DNA of 64,000 nucleotides from Pycnopodia helianthoides (lineage: Eukaryota > Echinodermata > Asteroidea > Forcipulatida > Asteriidae): assembly GCA_032158295.1 (NCBI GenBank), contig CM063249.1, positions 14,612,078-14,676,077 of the forward strand. The letters are read 5' to 3'. Both the position numbers and the translations under genes were made by a program. Under the pieces are notes generated by a model. That model was given only the letters and a program-made list of their open reading frames with translations. It made no database searches and was not told the origin of the DNA. Below are positions 61,571-64,000 of the stretch, piece by piece. How positions within the stretch are numbered: the first letter of the stretch is position 1; each line of letters starts with the position of its first letter.

Positions 61571-61854
61571 TATGCTATTAGCTGTGAATGGTGTATTGTA
61601 TGTCTAAGTTCAGAGCCCCTTGCTATTGGTTTACAATATAATTCCTAACTATCTTGCCTCCTGTGGATATATACAAGGTCAAAGCTCAACTCAATACAAG
61701 CATTAATTAAAGGCCGTACTTATAGTTAAGAATTATACAGCCACAATTTATATCCTCTGACCTTCATGTTTTTCCATTGGTTCTGAACCATATTTTAATT
61801 GTGTAATACTGGTTTTGTGGCTGGCTTGTAAACCATTAGACACCATAACCAATT

Positions 61855-62205
61855 ACCATTAAACCATGTAGACACCATGGCGGCTGCGAGCAGCTTAAAC
61901 CAAAATGCTCATAGCAGCAACAACTGACTGCAAAAGTTCACCTACTTCCACTGAACCCAAAAAGGTCAAAGTCATGGTCATGTTCAGAATTTGCATTTTG
62001 CAATGTTTCCAATGTTAACATAGTATCTACATTTCTATATCTAAACCACAATTCATATACACCTGTTTGAGCCATTAAATATTTTATGCTAAACAAAATT
62101 TATCAAACCAAGTCAACAGTAATAGCCATGGCTGGGTGTATGGTGTTGATTATACAGAAATGAATGGTCTCGAAAAATCTGGTTACAGTGCCAAAAGAGT
62201 AAAAT
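61855..62205 (-). repeat. Dispersed repeat, copy 2 (inverted relative to 16783-17052)
   Basis: Its reverse complement contains GACTTTGACCTTTTTGGGTT, CAGTGGAAGTAGGT and GAGCATTTTGGTTTAAGC in the same order as copy 1. Non-coding. Confidence 0.55.
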
Positions 62206-62912
62206 GTTGACAAATTTCCCTGTTTGGTTGTGCTTACTATAGACTGTGCAAGTCTCACGAGTATTCAAACTTCCAGGACCAAGTTGGTCCCAACCATATT
62301 GAGTTTTACATGTTCACGATTCTGTTTCTTCAATTACTTCAGTTTAATGTAGCTGATGGCTATACAAAATATTTTATTTTGTTGGGAAAGTAAAATTAAG
62401 CGATTAATTATTTGAAAGGATTTGATGAGGACTTGGCCGCCATTCTTGGTTACTTGTAAGCAATGATGAATTTTGCCCAACTGACGTTCATGTTATCATT
62501 AAACCTATGTAATGGTCACATTACTTGGGGTATGATTTGCAAATAGGGTTTCTTAAAAATAAGCATCCACATCCCAATATAAAAATTTTAATTGTACTAA
62601 TAAAAACTTGCTATGGGTATTTTTTAGTTTCAAGAATTTAAAAAGAAGATTTAGTTTATTAAATCTAAAACCTCAAAATCCATTGCAGTGATTGTGTAAG
62701 ATTTGATGGATTCAGTACTGCACATTCAACATAATAGCAGTTTTGGGACCAGGCATACCATTTATATTTGAATCTAAAGATTAAGTGTTGAGTAGTTACA
62801 GGCTTTGGGGTTTTTGGTCGTTTTAGATGATGTCACAAGCTCAAACAGCGCCCTCACTGCAGCCAAAGGACCTATCACTTGCTGATAGTTGTGTATGGCG
62901 TGTACACACACA

Positions 62913-63060
62913 TATCCCTTGCATAGGCTGCCATTGCTGAAGTCAAACATGTTGAAATGTACGTGCGTCTATGCATTAGCATAACTCTTAGCCAATAGGC
63001 AGTCTTCATTTGACCTCGGTGGGGGAACTGTTTGCGCATGTTATGCCATATGCAAGGGCT
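62913..63060. mobile_element. Possible short MITE
   Basis: ATCCCTTGCATAGGC at the left and GCCATATGCAAGGGCT at the right are near inverted copies. The interior is about 115 bp. Tentative. Confidence 0.3.
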
Positions 63061-64000
63061 CTATAGTTTGACCTCCACAATAGCTGCCAGTCTAAGGGGG
63101 TCTATTGTACCACAGAGCAAAGTCCATGCACTTTGATTGTGCTTTACAGTCATGATTCCTTCTCGCTACATGGTTTAATAGTTTACAACCAGGCGTGGGA
63201 TTTCTTTCTGACTCCAGGATATCCTAAAAATCTCTTAGAACCTTCAAATTGTTTCGAAAAAAGTAAAGCAAACACAAAGGGGAGAAAGAAATCGTCCGCA
63301 TTGTTTCCAAACCTGTAGTTTTGTGTGATGCACAAGTCTGTAAACTTCCTGAGTTGTAACATCTTGGAGGTTCCTGGTCTAGAATAAGGAGGAACCCAGG
63401 CCCAAGCAATTTTCAATCAAGTTTTCACTTTCATCAAATCTTATTTCTGTTACATGTGCTTATACTACACGTGGCTTATGTCATTAATTACTGTGTCAAA
63501 TGAATAGCCATCCATCGCACGGAAAAGCTCCTTGATTGGTTTCAAGATCATTAGTCATGTTGGTTTCTCACGATTACTGAGCATTTCGTTTTTTGGCTAT
63601 TTCTAGTGTTTTGTGGTTTCTATCTTGGAAACCTTATAATAATGCCTTGTTAAGAAAACTTAATAGACTGTGGAAACTGTACATTATAGGAAAGCCAAGG
63701 AAGCTTTATAATGCAGAAAGTTTTATAACATGGGCCTTATAATCTAATATGCAGAGTACATATTAATTGGTCAAAATTTGTACTATTCTAAAAAAAATTC
63801 AATGTGTTTGATTTATATGGCATTGATGATGCAACACAGATCTTTGCAAAAATGATAAACTTAAGTTTTATAACCTATATTTTTCCACTGATAACTTCAG
63901 TACTATTTAAAGTGTATCCAGATGAAGTACAATTATTTTGATAATTATAGTGTAATATATTTGATAAACAAGCTAAGTATCGTAACACGTTTACTCTGAA

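Larger units (their letters stand above)
61571..64000 (+). other. 3' UTR and downstream sequence
   Basis: Follows the stop of the ABR/BCR gene. Possible polyadenylation signals are ATTAAA near 61706 and AATAAA at 62599-62604; neither can be confirmed from sequence. A dispersed repeat occupies 61855-62205 and a short inverted-repeat pair flanks about 62913-63060. No further gene recognised. Confidence 0.4.

Overview
The window is animal genomic DNA, most likely from a marine deuterostome invertebrate and probably an echinoderm. The reasons are the spliceosomal exons with GT-AG borders, the long introns, tRNA-headed SINEs ending in (ATT)n tails, many short inverted-repeat elements, and a Penelope-like retroelement. 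The species call is an inference. Nothing bacterial was seen.

Host gene. The + strand carries the 3' half of one gene, the ABR/BCR orthologue (RhoGEF/RhoGAP). I placed 18 exons between 1234 and 61570, all joining in compatible phase. In order they encode the end of the DH domain (exons 1-2), the PH domain (about exons 3-9), the C2 domain (about exons 11-14) and the RhoGAP domain (exons 14-18, arginine finger in exon 15), then a TAG stop at 61568-61570. The first DH exons and the N-terminus lie upstream of the window. A 45-nt exon (19224-19268) is in frame and may be optional.

Retroelement array. The intron between exons 6 and 7 holds a 30.7-kb block (about 21781-52457) on the minus strand, flanked by a 12-bp target site duplication. 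It is a head-to-tail array of one Penelope-like element with a unit of 4482-4483 bp. Each unit encodes ORF1 (218 aa, unknown function) and ORF2 (684 aa, Penelope-type reverse transcriptase). No GIY-YIG endonuclease is visible. Each unit also carries a minimal type I hammerhead ribozyme motif on the coding strand, about 265 bp from its 3' end, so a tandem transcript could be cut into unit-length RNAs. The rightmost copy is 5'-truncated, as expected of a Penelope pseudo-LTR.

Degraded block. About 25728-36604, inside the array, is a G/T-rich, homopolymer-filled sequence. Landmarks show it is collinear with the same unit but shortened and scrambled. Its edges with near-perfect copies are abrupt, so I read it as a consensus or assembly failure over further units rather than real DNA. 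Its ORFs should be ignored.

Other introns hold short inverted-repeat elements in several families, tRNA-derived SINEs, simple repeats, a strong 22-bp-stem hairpin (17338-17385) and an unusual element (about 17920-18560) with seven copies of one roughly 17-bp motif.
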